64,000 nt of DNA from Echinometra lucunter. Taxonomy: Eukaryota; Echinodermata; Echinoidea; Camarodonta; Echinometridae. The notes beneath the pieces were generated by a model. It did no database searches. It was not told where the DNA came from and saw only the letters and a program-made list of their open reading frames with translations. Positions 1 through 11,339 of the stretch are shown here, piece after piece. The DNA lies in the NCBI GenBank assembly GCA_029962745.1, contig CM057170.1, positions 22,413,504 through 22,477,503 on the forward strand, read 5' to 3'. A program made the translations under genes and the position numbers. Every line of letters begins with the position of its first letter. Positions within the stretch are counted from its first letter, which is position 1.

Positions 1-842
1 GCGATTTTGCCTGAGGAAAAACATGACAAGAAAGGGCAGAACGGCCAGTTTAGTTTCTCAAAAAGGATTAAAATGCAATCCTGAAATATTTTGCAGCTAT
101 TGCCTGAGGTATTCTGATTTGACAGTTACCACAGTCAAGGGAAAACTGTTTATAGAATCTAATTGACTTTGGCCTAGGGTCCGTTTTTCAGCTGCCGAGT
201 TTTGATGATTTTAAGATATTTCATTCGTTATTATTGCACTTTACTCGCAAAATGTTGTTATTCTCTATAACACCACATGATCTGTGAAGGTGCAATGCAT
301 ATTCTTAACAATGACGAAGTATAATGTTCCTCCAGATACAAAAGAATGATAGGTCTCGATCATACATTACGTATATGCGCGAAAGCCATATGATATTGTT
401 ACTTGAAAATATTGCAGTTCAATACAACTCATTATCGCCCAATCTTTCACACTGTTACAGATACAGTCATGATAGTCAAGCTTTGAAATAAGTAACTGTA
501 AGCCTGTAAGCATCAAAATGAACAACCTGTTTTGCTGAATTCTGGCGCAAATATTATATTCAACCTGTCATCTTTGCATAAAGTATTCAGTGTATCTTTG
601 ACAGACGGCACTGAGCAGCAATTTTTCCGCAGAGACCAAGAGCCATAAGGGTCTTATCATTCCAATCTACATAGCCGTCAAAGCCATGGTTAACCATATA
701 ACCCGTTTCACGTCATGAGCCGTCATTTGCTTGACGCAGTGGATAGTGAATCCTGTTGCTCTTGACGCAGCTCTAGTGAGGACAGGGCGTTATGTGCTGT
801 TGTATTAAAGGACATGGTACGCGTCATTGACGAGTTGGGAGA
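1..842. other. Intronic sequence, nothing recognised
   Basis: AT-rich single-copy-looking sequence upstream of the first visible receptor exon. Because that exon starts inside a codon, this stretch should be intron of the same gene. I see no exon, RNA gene or clear repeat in it. Confidence 0.5.
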
Positions 843-1205
843 TCGTTGGCTAAGTCGGTAAAGCGTCTGCCTGTCGAACCAAAGATCGTGGATTCGAGTC
901 AAACCCAGGCGGATGACTGGAGCCTACGTTGTATGTTATCGTGCCCCTCCCCTGTTTCATAGACGCAGGCTCTGCTACAGTGGAAAACAATCCGTCCCTC
1001 AGATAGGACGTTAAATGGAGGTCCCGTGTAAAGGAGAGTCATCACCTTTTCACGTTAAAGATCACACTGCACTACTCGTATAAGAGTAGGGGAAACCCCC
1101 GGTGTATGTGGTCCACCTGCACACCCCCAGTCAGTGATATCGGCAGAAGAGACCTGAGTGATTCAATTCGCTTTTCGCCTCCCAGGCACAGGTGATGCCA
1201 AACCA

Positions 1206-1271
<66 letters not shown>

Positions 1272-1284
1272 CAATAATAATAAC
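843..1284 (+). repeat. tRNA-derived SINE (type D) with (AAT)n tail
   Basis: The head is tRNA-like. An A-box-like stretch near 848-865 (TGGCTAAGTCGGTAAAGC) and a B-box-like GATTCGAGTC near 891-900 are spaced as in a tRNA gene. The body carries TAGGACGTTAAATGGAGGTC near 1004-1023, and the copy ends in a long AAT microsatellite at 1206-1284. A pol III-type head, unrelated body and simple-repeat tail are the usual SINE architecture. The cloverleaf is not intact, so it is not called a tRNA gene. Confidence 0.7.
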
Positions 1285-1971
1285 AGTCATATCGTTTAAA
1301 AGTGCAAATTCAGACTACATTAAAAAAAAAATAGACGTATGGGTTAATTTCCTTCGCAAGCTTGATTAATGCCTTTAGCATGTTCAGTGACGCAATCGAA
1401 ATGGCACACCCTGCGAGTATGGCATACACACCTACACAACAGATTATGTAAACATGGTAAATGAACATTTTGTAGTAATTATTGACGAAGGTCTAAATTT
1501 AATAATTGCCTTCGCATATCTCTATATCAAAGCGCGTAAATGCTCAAATTGACACCTTTTTCCCATTGTTTTCACTGGTATTCCATGGGGGCAATGGGGA
1601 CCTATTTGTTTCAATGGGTCAATTTGTATTTCAATTGGTATTCAATGGTCATTCTAGTCATTCTCACTAGTAGTGTATCTTTCTCCTCTTTTTTCTTCTT
1701 TTTCTCCTCTTTTTGGGGGGGTCACTTGAATAGTCATATGGGGTCGCCCCCCGTCCCCCCCCCCCCATCCCACCTGTAGCGCCGCCCCTGAGTATGACTA
1801 CATTCTTTATACAATTACCTAGAAATACTAATTAACTTAGATTTGCGTATTGGCCAAATCAACTTGGACTTGCCCGTGTATACTGACGCACTTATTTATC
1901 TGTTTATTCCGCCTCTTTTTGGTGATTTAATCTTAATATAAATGTCTATCTTTTACGCTTCATTTTTGTAG

Positions 1972-2122
1972 GTACAACGCAGCAAATTTTGTCGTGACAT
2001 ACTGCGTGCCTCTTGGCATCATGGCCGTATGCTACACCATCATCAGCACCAAGCTGTGGGGCAACGGGTTGCTGGGTGAAAACATACCGAACCGGGCCCG
2101 GCAAATAACTGCGAAAAGGAAG
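1972..2122 (+). CDS. Tachykinin-type GPCR, exon encoding TM5 and intracellular loop 3
   Basis: This 151-nt internal exon supplies the last base of a split codon and then 50 codons, ending on a codon boundary. It follows a pyrimidine-rich acceptor (catttttgtag) and runs into a GTGAGT donor at 2123. The product begins YNAANFVVTYCVPLGIMAVC, a hydrophobic TM5 with the rhodopsin-family proline. Loop 3 follows (LWGNGLLGENIPNRARQ) and ends in ITAKRK, the basic junction before TM6. From family knowledge, tachykinin receptors have a closely similar 'LW...G...' loop ending AKRK at an intron. They sit in the plasma membrane and couple mainly to Gq. Upstream exons are outside the window. Other neuropeptide receptors (NPY- or RYamide-like) are less likely alternatives because the loop and downstream exons fit tachykinin receptors better. 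Confidence 0.9.
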
Positions 2123-2210
2123 GTGAGTGGCGGTCATTCAGCTCAGCTGTAGTCTGAAAGAAATTGGGTCAAGTTTAGCCTTTCCATCGACACTGATCAA
2201 ACAAATTCGA

Positions 2211-2475
2211 GGAGGCTCTGTGGCTCAGTGGTAGAGCAGTGGTCTTGTAACCTGGAGTGACCGGGTTCGAAACCAAGCAGATGCGCTAATGCCCTTTGGT
2301 AAGGTATTAATCCTCATTACCAAGTCCTTCGGAGGGGATTTAAAGGCGTCGATCCCCTGGTTGCTTACTAACAAGCATGCACATGCTTTCTTAGCAGTCG
2401 GGTCGGCAGCCGACGGGTTATTAACTAACTTTCCCACTTCATCCCTGGGCCGAACACTTTGCTTAACCATCACCC
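2211..2475 (+). repeat. tRNA-derived SINE (family A), + orientation
   Basis: The tRNA-like head at 2211-2280 has A box TGGCTCAGTGGTAGAG and B box GGGTTCGAAACC. The body contains CCTTTGGTAAGG and TCGGAGGGGATTTAAAGGCG. A second copy, reverse complemented, lies at 30967-31166 and matches through head and body. The copy runs into a degenerate AACCCTAAC-like tract at about 2465-2525. Confidence 0.8.
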
Positions 2476-2735
2476 TCAACATAACCCTGAACATAACCCA
2501 AACTCTAAACATTACCATAACCATATGTCATAGATAAAGAAAAACCCAGAGCGTATTTCTCTCAATCGTTATTTTGCACCAGCAGCCGGATATATTTCTT
2601 TGTTATTATTCTTATCTAGGAACCGGAGTAAACAGTCGTTTACATAAAATATTCATAGGTTATATACATGAAAGCGGATTTAGTGAGATGGACTTTTAAA
2701 ATGGCCTGTAGGTCTGACATATCTGAAGGTTCTCT

Positions 2736-2790
2736 TCTCCTCCTCCTTCTCCGTCTGCTTCCTTTTCTTCTTCTCCTTCTCCTTCTTCTA
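2736..2790 (+). repeat. TCC/TTC-rich simple repeat
   Basis: Imperfect trinucleotide pyrimidine tract. It gives poly-Leu or poly-Arg reading frames on the two strands, which are not genes. Confidence 0.8.
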
Positions 2791-3773
2791 AATACATACA
2801 AACATGACAAACCTAAACTAATACAAAGCACAAAAATGAGCAGTATTACGGCAACAACTTAAATACTAGTACATAGTTTTGCTTATCATCACTGATCATG
2901 GCTTATAGTTATCAGTCATAGCCTATGAATTTTCTGTTCGTCACTTAATTGTATTCAATATTGCACTTGATACTATCCGCCCCAAATCTCTTGTGTATAG
3001 CATTTTATTTTTCTATAAAATCCGACTTACATTTAGCAATTATGTAGTAGTAAATATATTACAATAGAAAGAGAATGCACAAAGCATAACTACCCCCAAA
3101 TAACACCCCACAAAAAGAAGGGGAAAAACAAAATCTTTCTAACATGTCTAATATGAAAAGATGCAATAGCACAGATCTTATTTCAATAAATAGCGCAAAT
3201 GCAGGGACATGAGAGAGGAGCATGCCCCTCCACTAAAAACACTTTATTAACCATACTTTATTCCCTGCTTTATCTCATAACAGAAAAAAAAATGTAAAAG
3301 AAGAAAATTTGCCCAAATTCCTGCACGTCCTTCCCCCTCTTACTGAGAAAATTGTAAACATACTGAGTATATATTATTCATATACAATCATATCATAACG
3401 CACTAGAAATGCAAACACAAAGTAGAAGTGTGTGGCAACTGAAGCATTATTACCAAAAGCGGAAAACGGCAAGGTTATCCCCATTCATTACATCAATTTC
3501 AATTATCATCTGTTTTCAATTACACTCCACCGACGAAAGGATTAACTGGGAAAGGGGGTAAACAAGAAAAGACGGAGGAAATGAAAGCTTCTGACGCAAA
3601 TATAGAATTGTACAGATTTTCCTGAAAATACCTTGAATTTGAATCGTGTCGTGTAAGAAATCGGGATAAAACCTGTTTTGATACGGATTTAGAAGGATAT
3701 TATAATTTTTCAAGAATAATAAACAGCGTTGTGCAGTCACTGTGTGATGTGCTTGCTAATATTCTCTTCTCTC

Positions 3774-3777
3774 TCTT

Positions 3778-3812
<35 letters not shown>
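3774..3812 (+). repeat. (CT)n microsatellite
   Basis: Near-pure CT dinucleotide run inside the intron, followed by a pyrimidine-rich stretch to about 3920. Confidence 0.9.
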
Positions 3813-3819
<7 letters not shown>

Positions 3820-4297
3820 ACTATCTGTCGTCTCTGTTTTCTCCTTTCTTTACTGCCTTCAGATCTTCTTTCCCTCAATTTCTCCTCTTTCTTCCTGCTC
3901 TTGGTATTTTCTCTCTTTTCTTAATTATTCATTCGGGCCTATATTATATACCACAAACCCTGCTTTATTTTAGGCCCCTCCAAAATGCGAATGCAATAAC
4001 ATCGAATTATTAAATTGTATCTTGTGTATGTTGTTGTAGTATTATTACAGATTTGATGGGAATTGATTTATAGTATTTCGTATATATTTTGTATATCGAT
4101 TTTTGTGGAAAAAATGATTTCAATATTTCAGCGCGGATAAAAAATAACAAAAACGAAACAGAAAAGCAACACTGTCTCAATTAATCTAGTTGTTAAAGAA
4201 GTATGGAAATAATTCCTTTTGGAATTACTACGGCTTCCTTGGTTGTGCATGTTGCTTTGTTATGATGCTAATAATAAAGGTAATAACGATAACAATG

Positions 4298-4325
4298 TAA
4301 TGATGATGATGATGATGATGATGAT
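4298..4325 (+). repeat. (GAT)n microsatellite
   Basis: Pure ATG/GAT trinucleotide run of nine units in intronic sequence. Confidence 0.9.
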
Positions 4326-4754
4326 TGCACATGACATTTATAGAGCATAATGTTTCTAAGAGCATGAAAAAAAAAACACTGCAGGGTGTTAAAGAATGAA
4401 GATTAGACATAATTTAGAGAACATGGAAGAACAAACACTCTTTCGGTATCTCAATATTTTTCTTCATCATTCATCACTCCTATCTTCTTAATTAGTTTGT
4501 CAGAGTTTCTCTGTCTGATAATATTTTTTTTCCTTTCCATGTCTTTCATTTTAAAGCTTTGCCGTTTTTTACTTTTCCTCTCCGTCATATTGGGCATCTG
4601 TCTCTACTCTCTGTCTTCCGCTATTTAAATCTTGCTTCCGAATAACTCCTCCCTACCTCATACATGTTCTTATCAAACACTCTCTTCCTGAGTTTTCCCA
4701 TTTCCTACTCCTTTTTTTCAATTTTCATCCTTTCTAATCATCTAAAGCACCTTT

Positions 4755-4930
4755 ATCTCTTCTTTCTCTCTCTCTCTCCCTTCTAATGATTGAGCTCCTT
4801 TATCTCTTCTTTCTCTCTCTCCTTCTAACGATTGAGCAACTTTATCTCTTCTTTCTCCCTCTCCCTTCTAATTTTTGAGCTCCTTTATCTCTTCTTTCTC
4901 TCTCACCCTCTTTCTCTCTTCTATCTCTCC

Positions 4931-4964
<34 letters not shown>
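4755..4964 (+). repeat. Pyrimidine-rich minisatellite with C-run and (CT)n
   Basis: Several imperfect copies of a unit of about 55 nt (..GAGCtCCTTTATCTCTTCTTTCTCTC..) start near 4788, 4827 and 4877. They are followed by a C-run and CT repeat at 4929-4964. Confidence 0.7.
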
Positions 4965-4966
<2 letters not shown>

Positions 4967-5395
4967 TCCAAAATCCAAACATCGAGTGGATCAGTCCATC
5001 ATCCTGGTTTGGTCAAATCGTGATGGAAAATTGCTATCAATCAACTCTGTTTTGCTTTTAAGGAGGGGTAGTTTTTTTGTTTGGTGAAAATGACGCATCC
5101 TGATAGCAAACGGGGTAGACCTCCTTATTTCATAGTTGTTTGGTTTGGTTTTTGAAGGGTATTTTAAATATAAATGTTATACCTAAGCGAGGTAGGTTTA
5201 GAAATATTTTAGAATGAACTTCAATTAACATTTTGCTCGCAGGCCATTGTATTTCAATCGTTTTGTATATGTATACTGTTTTAAAAGGAAGGCGAAAATC
5301 CTATATCGTGAACTGCGAGAGATAAAACAAACTATTTTTCAGTCGTGCAAACACAGAAAACAAACAATTGTACTATATTCAATTGAAGAAGTTGA

Positions 5396-5650
5396 GAAGT
5401 GAGAGAGAGTGGGTGGGATAAAGTGAGATAAGAAGAGGGAGAAAATAAGAACATTACGTTATAACGGGAGAATTGTGAAAGAGAGATGGGGGCTTTAGGG
5501 ATAGAGAAGGGAAAGGAGGGAGGAAAGAATAAGCGAGAGAGAGAGGGGGAGGGGGAAGAGAACAAAACAGAGGAAGAGGGAGAGGGGAGGAGGAAGTAAG
5601 AGAAAAATAGAGAGCTAAAAACAGAGAAAGAGAGACAAAGAGAATGGGAC
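5396..5650 (+). repeat. GA-rich polypurine tract
   Basis: About 250 nt of almost uninterrupted purine on the + strand (GAGA, GGGAGG). ORFs on the minus strand here are Ser/Leu/Phe low-complexity shadows. Confidence 0.85.
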
Positions 5651-7471
5651 ACGAGAGGAAGGGAGATGAGTGGAGTGATACGATAGTGCTTGCCAATATG
5701 GAAGAGACGTCAGATAAAACGTAAATTCCTGCCGAATCACTTGACAGAAAATACGATATGAAGCGAAACCTTTTTAAGATTAGGTTAAAATGCCTAAGTG
5801 CTGGTATAGTGTCTTCGTTAGGATGAGCTAGATCGAATCTCTTTTGTTTCAGAGAGATGGGGAAAGGGTACCATTAGCGTAGCCTAAGGGAATGGGCGGA
5901 GGGGTGACTCCTCCCCCTCATAAATATGAAATGAAAACAAGAAGAAAACAAATAATACAAAACAAAACAAAACAAAAACACCCATCAAAAATGATTCTCG
6001 ATAGTGACTGCCGACAAAATATGTAGTTATATATTCTTCTCTTCAACTTGTTGTCATATTTATTTCTGGCAATCACCCCCCCCCCCCTCCCCCGAAGGAA
6101 AATGAGGAATAAAAACTACTTGTGTTCATGGAGGATGGGTATAAGGGATGTGTGGGTGGTCATAGAATATCATGATGGGTAAGAGAGTGGTGGCTGAGTG
6201 CTTGGAGGAGGGGAACAATTCGACAAGGCGAGATAGGGCAGAGAGGATTGTGATTTTTTTTTCCTGGTTGTTTGTTTGATTTACTATAAGATAAAATCGA
6301 TCAAAGCGTCAATCCTAAATGCTAAATTTTCGCAGAGATTATGAGATAATAACTGCGATGGCAGTGGCATTTTAATGGGCATATGTTCCTCCCACAGAGA
6401 GGGAAGCTGAAGGGGTAATACCTGTAGCATCAGAAAAGCTGTCCCTAGGTGCAAATTCTTTCAACGTATAAGATTTTAATATTCCTGGGCTTGGGGAAAC
6501 GAACGTGTCACGTAAATTATGTATTTTACGAGATCATCAGTAAGGATCTCTTATTTCATGAATATAGAGAGTAGAATAAAAGTATTCTGTGCTATGTACA
6601 TTATGCGAAGACCTTTAGGCTCTTGAGAGTTTCACGTCACGTCACTGCTTGAACTAATGACTACATTTGAGATGAACATATAAAAACCTCTTATTTTGCT
6701 TAAAATACAATGCAAGGAAGGAAAATGATGAAAAGCAAATTCAATACCATGCTTTTAAAAATGCGATGGGCAGGAGAGGACGAGGACTGCATTTGAGGGA
6801 GGCGATGTTTAGAGCAGAATACAGAAATAAATCGAGCTCACCTAGGCTACAAGAGGGTAACGAGAGTGGGTGACTGGAAAGATTTCCCCTCCTTCCACAA
6901 TCTCAAAGAAATTCATTGGTTAACGAAAATGAAAGTAAAACTTTATGGGAACTGATGGACAAAATAGCTAATGTTTAAGAATCAACGGCTTATTAAATAT
7001 CAACACGAACTCCTTCAATGTTAAAAAGGACAAGTGCCAAGGTGATTAACCGCAACCAGTTTTGCCAGTCCTTACTGTTGTGTCACCACAGCGTACGTCA
7101 TAGCTAAGCGAGATGATTGGGCTAAATAAGTAAATGCATTTACAATTGCTTGTAATGAGCTTCATTATACTCCTTTGAAAAGGGGACCGGAAATCAAGAT
7201 AGTGATATAGTAAACCCCTTTTAAATCCTCTGTACCAATCATCTTATTCATTTATTAATCTATTCCAGACCACATCTACTTCAGTACGCGTGTCGGTTTC
7301 TTAATGTCGTATTGTTAGGGTTTGTTTCAGATACTGCTGGTGCGTTTGTCCGTGTTTAAAGTGGCGTTCATGAGAATCATCAAGAAATGTTTTGATTGGA
7401 CAGTTTTGTTTTTATTTAGTTTTTGTCTTTCCGCTCAATTTAGGTAATTATCATGTTATCCTAAATTTCTA

Positions 7472-7588
7472 TTTCTCTCTGTCTCTCTGTGTCTCTCTGT
7501 GTCTCTCTCTGTGTCTCTGTGTGTGTGTGTCTCTCTCTCTCTCTCTTGGGGTCTACGTATCCTCTCCAGTACAACACCCCCCCCCCCC
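7472..7588 (+). repeat. (CT)n/(GT)n compound microsatellite and C-run
   Basis: Alternating CTCTCTGT units, then GTGTGT and CTCTCT, ending in a run of C near 7576-7588. Confidence 0.85.
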
Positions 7589-8671
7589 CTCGGGTTTAAA
7601 TTTGGGCTACAAGTCAGTCTCCAGTGTGCCTCTGTAATTGTGTTTCTTCAACCTTCCCACCTGTTCGCCCGTACCCATCGACTTCTTGTCCTTAATGAAG
7701 TTGCCTCCGTCACCACCGTTCACCAATTTCCGACACCATCACTAGTACAATAACTGTACGTTTCCTGGAAGCAGGAAAGTGCACTCACATGAAAGCGTCA
7801 TTGTGACCTGCACTGGCAGGGCTAAAGCAGATATTGAGACGAATACGCTACATGGGGCAGACCGACACCCCGTCCCTACCTTATCAAATACATTTGGGCA
7901 TATATGTCAATGTTGCCTGCAAATTTTACCACCTGTAACTGCAGTTGGCAACAGCTTTGAAGACATTCTTGCTTTCGTGTTCTAATGGCAATTTCGGTTT
8001 GTTTGAGTCCCCCTGAAACAGCACTCTCGCCCTCGCCGTCTCATCTTCTCTGTACTCTACATCTACCTTTGTCCTTTTTTGTTCCATTTTCTTGAAATAG
8101 GGGGGGGGGGGGGTGGGGGTACGTAGTGTATAGCATGTATAGTGCCCAGATAATATTTCGTACCCAGACCACATTCGTACTCTATATTGTTTTGTCACAA
8201 ATCGTCTTTTTCTCTCTCTCTCTCTCTCAAAAAGATTCTGTAGGGTGCATGGGCCTCAAAATTTATATGAGCGAAGGGGGGGGGGGGGGCTAGAGTTCCT
8301 AGGAGCCAAAGTGGGCCTCGAGAAAAAGTTGAGAATAGCTGGCATACACTCCTCGAAGGGTGGAGGAAAAGGCTTGCATTATACGTGTAGATGAATCCGA
8401 TGAGGAAGGGTAACACACATTTGAATAATTATACTCGCCCTACAAGATGCGTTTGTGATTGCTTTATCGTGTACTCTAATCAAACCATGCTGGGAATTGA
8501 AACTTCCGCTTTTACCAGTGCATCGTTTGCCAGTTATTTCGCATTCATTTTATGTCAATATTCGTCCCGTCTGATACGACATGTACGAGGCGCCATTTCC
8601 AAACAAGACGCCGTCGCAGCCATGCGTCCTACCGACTACCGTCAGCAAATGATGCGTTGCGTAATCCAGTT

Positions 8672-8994
8672 GGGTGTTTTGCCAAAGCTGTGCGTAAAGC
8701 TACGCATGAATTTATGACTAGAACATGAAAAACAAAATGAGATTCTCAGTCCCATTCTTAATCCCATAAGCTAAAGTTGACTTATTTATGTGGACTAACA
8801 TTATTATTATAAATAAAGCGCTTTTAATGTGAAGTATAGTTTTTGCCAACAACTTCATTGAGATTATGGGAAGTATTGTTACTCTTTGTTTAAAAAAAGA
8901 GGAAAATATATTTGGGTATTCCATTTGGTTCTTCATAGTTAAGTCATTCTTTATGTCATGCGTAACTCTACGTACAACATTTCAAAACACCCCC
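8672..8994 (-). mobile_element. MITE-like inverted-repeat element, copy A
   Basis: The element starts GGGTGTTTTGCCAAAGCTG and ends in CATTTCAAAACACCCC, so its termini are inverted repeats. They match the termini of copy B (9495-9823). The internal stretch at about 8828-8878, reverse complemented, also matches copy B (TTCCCATAATCTCAAT...GGCAAA...TATACTTC). The two copies are therefore full-length relatives in opposite orientation. It has no coding capacity, as expected of a non-autonomous element. Subterminal bases are diverged, so it is older than copy B or mutated faster. Confidence 0.75.
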
Positions 8995-9223
8995 GGGACT
9001 TCTTTTCATGTAATGCGTCAGAGATCGCACTTATTGCATCCTTACGTCAGAAAATGACGGCAGGTGGGTAGCCGGCAGAAGTACTTTTGGATGTATAATT
9101 CTATAACATTCACTTACTCTCATCGAAACCCTCGCCGTCCGTTTTCCTTACTGTTAAGATGACAGCCAAAGTCAATAAAATACTTTTCTCATGATCACTT
9201 TTTTGTTTGCTTTTCCTTTTCAG

Positions 9224-9420
9224 ATTGTTAAAATGATCGTCATAGTGGTGGCGGTCTTCGCCATATGCTGGCTACCCCTCCATGCCTACCACTTCATGAC
9301 GTACGTGAACGTTAACGCGCTGACGGTCAAGGGAAGTCGGCACATCTACATCGCCATTTGGTTGATAGCCATGAGTAGTTCCATGTACAATCCCTTTATT
9401 TACTGCTGGCTGAACGACAG
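9224..9420 (+). CDS. Tachykinin-type GPCR, exon encoding TM6 and TM7
   Basis: This 197-nt exon has 65 codons plus two bases of the next. It lies between a strong acceptor (ttttccttttcag) and a GTAAGG donor at 9421, and it joins the preceding exon in phase 0. It reads IVKMIVIVVAVFAICWLPLH (TM6 with the CWLP toggle motif), an extracellular loop 3 of about 20 residues, and TM7 with WLIAMSSSMYNPFIYCWLND. That TM7 contains the NPxxY motif as NPFIY. MSSxMYNPxIYCxLNDR is highly characteristic of tachykinin receptors. Lengths of 151 and 197 nt for the two visible internal exons match what I recall for exons 3 and 4 of vertebrate tachykinin receptor genes; this is from memory. The exon is flanked on both sides by copies of one inverted-repeat element, and a decayed partial duplicate lies at about 10320-10466. 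Confidence 0.95.
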
Positions 9421-9494
9421 GTAAGGCTCCAATGCAGGGAGTTTTCTTTCTAACTATACGGGAAGGGACATCCATTCTATTAGGAGTCATAACA

Positions 9495-9823
9495 GGGGGT
9501 GTTTCATAAAGCTGTTCTTAAAGTTGCGCATGACTTTACGAACGACTTGAATATGAAATGGGATGCCAAAAAAAATTCCTGACGTTTTCCCAAAGTGTGA
9601 CTGCCGGGGTGACTGCATTTCCCATAATCTCAATTAAATTGTGGCAAACAATATACTTCGCAATAAAAATGTTAGTAAGCAATAGTAATGTTAATCTACG
9701 TATGGGTATTTCACCTTTAGCTGATGCAACTTATAATGATTGAGAATCCCCATTTGGCTTGCCACATTTAAGTTGTTCGTAAGATCATTCGTAACTTTAC
9801 AAACAGCTTTATGAAACACCCCC
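9495..9823 (+). mobile_element. MITE-like inverted-repeat element, copy B
   Basis: It begins GGGGGTGTTTCATAAAGCTG and ends in the exact reverse complement of that 20-mer. Extended subterminal similarity (TTACGAACGAC / GTTCGTAAGATC) continues on both sides. The length is about 329 bp with no ORF of note. It starts 75 bp after the TM6-TM7 exon, within the intron. A clear target-site duplication is not obvious to me. Confidence 0.85.
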
Positions 9824-10070
9824 AGAGCTAATGGTTCGTAACTGTGGAATTCACTTTGACAAAAGTAATTCAAGCACTTTTTTAAGAGTTGTTTTCACTT
9901 ATCGAAAGAAGGTCGTTACTGATACGACTGCAAAAGATGTGGACCTAAACTACACTGCTTTAAAACTGGAGCAGGGAATTTCGAAGGAAACAATCCTGCT
10001 TATTTCTCCGACATTTACTCCATGCATTATTTTGTCGAATATAGTAGGGTAGTCAGGTTCAGTTTGGGAG

Positions 10071-10272
10071 CACTGTGGTGTAGTGGTCAAGGTTATTGCC
10101 TCTCATACGAGAGGTCCTGAGTTCGATCCTCGCCCGGACGGGTGCTTACATCCTTGAATAAGGTGTTTTGCTCACATGTGTCCCTTTCGACTCAGGCATT
10201 TCTGGGGTAATAATAATAGCAGGGCCCATATGAAGAGCAGGAGCAATACTAATGTGGCTGCCCTGGGTAACA
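10071..10272 (+). repeat. tRNA-derived SINE (family C)
   Basis: The tRNA-like head has A box TGGTGTAGTGGTCAAGG and B box GAGTTCGATCCTCGCCC, followed by an unrelated body ending near GTGGCTGCCCTGGGTAAC. The head alone could be read as a decayed tRNA, but the body and 3' end favour a SINE. It abuts the decayed exon copy. Confidence 0.7.
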
Positions 10273-10319
10273 AAACGCAAGGGTTGGGGTTGAGTGAGGG
10301 TCGACGTGCCCGAAGAAAT

Positions 10320-10466
10320 CAATTACATCAATATCTGGTTGATAGCCACGAGTAGTTCCATGCACAATCCATTTTATATTAACTTCTGGCTGAACGACAT
10401 GTAATAGCCCTACTTTTCTAAGCGTACAGGAATGGTCATCCACTATTGTTAGGAGTCATATCAAGG
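10320..10466 (+). pseudogene. Decayed duplicate of the receptor TM7 exon end and adjoining intron
   Basis: The sequence matches the last approximately 75 bases of the TM6-TM7 exon at roughly 85% by hand count and continues into the flanking intron (GTACAGGAATGGTCATCCAC..TTAGGAGTCATA versus the same order after 9421). It reads YINIWLIATSSSMHNPF and then has a three-base insertion that displaces the NPxxY tyrosine. The donor has changed from AG|GTAAGG to AT|GTAATA. The TM6 half and an acceptor are missing. It cannot serve as a functional alternative exon. Confidence 0.85.
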
Positions 10467-11149
10467 ATTACCCCATTTTGAAGTGAAAACAACTCTCAGA
10501 AGAGTGGTTTGACCGCTGCTTGGAATGAATTAAACTATGAAGTAAAGTGGGTTCAACTCCAAAAGAAATAATCCCCAATTATAAAAATAAAAAAAAAACC
10601 CTGAAGCTAGTGGATTTCCATTAATTTGCTGTAGGAGTGAATGTGTTACGTGTGATAGATTCCAAATGATAGTCACGTTTTTCATCAGCTAAAAAACCAC
10701 AGCAAATTTAGTTGTGTTTTTTTCCCCCTAATATTTGCATCGAAATTCATATTGGAAACTGGCAACAGTTCCATAAAACACTTGTTTACACTCGGGCATT
10801 GACTTGTAAAGTACACATAACACCCTACGGCTACTATGATTCACACGTTTGTACTATAATCTTCAAAATCAATGGCTTTCATTGAATTACGAACCAAGGA
10901 AAAGAAATTTATAGTCAACATGTTCTATTCCCGACAACGCAATTGGGGAAGGAGACAGTGCGTGTTTGTGGTTCATTAGATATCTCTCTTTGCAGTTCTG
11001 TTTCGCCGTAGTCATGGTAGTTTTTCCAAGTTTTGAAAATAATGGAAAATTCATGTTCAAAGAATGTTTCTTTCGTTTCCCTTCAAGCTTATTTTTTTCC
11101 AACTCATTCTAACTTCTTACCTTTCTTCTTCGTCAAGTCCTCCTCCTCA

Positions 11150-11260
11150 ACCTCGTCATATTTTTTCTTCTATTTCTTCTTCTTCTTCTTCTTCTTCTCT
11201 TCCTGCTCCTCCTAATTCGTGTTCTTCATCCTCCTCCTCTTCTTCTTCTCATCGTCATCA
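11150..11260 (+). repeat. TTC/TCC pyrimidine microsatellite
   Basis: Imperfect CTT/CCT trinucleotide run, giving low-complexity Ser and Phe frames only. Confidence 0.85.
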
Positions 11261-11339
11261 CTAGTATTATTATTGTTATTATTATCAATTTCATCATTAT
11301 CATCATCATCATTACAATTTACAATTAAATGTGAATTTT

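Larger units (their letters stand above)
2123..9223 (+). other. Receptor intron, about 7.1 kb
   Basis: Bounded by GTGAGT and ttttcag. It holds a SINE at 2211-2475, CT/GA/GAT simple-repeat tracts, poly-C runs near 6077 and 7572, poly-G near 8101 and 8277, and a MITE-like element at 8672-8994. The remaining sequence is AT-rich, with no conserved ORF that I recognise. Confidence 0.8.

Noticed and set aside
10071..10142. tRNA gene
   Set aside because: A and B boxes are present, but an intact acceptor stem is not evident and a SINE body follows.
10249..10443. Functional mutually exclusive exon for the receptor
   Set aside because: No acceptor or TM6 half, an in-frame insertion displacing the NPxxY tyrosine, and an altered donor.
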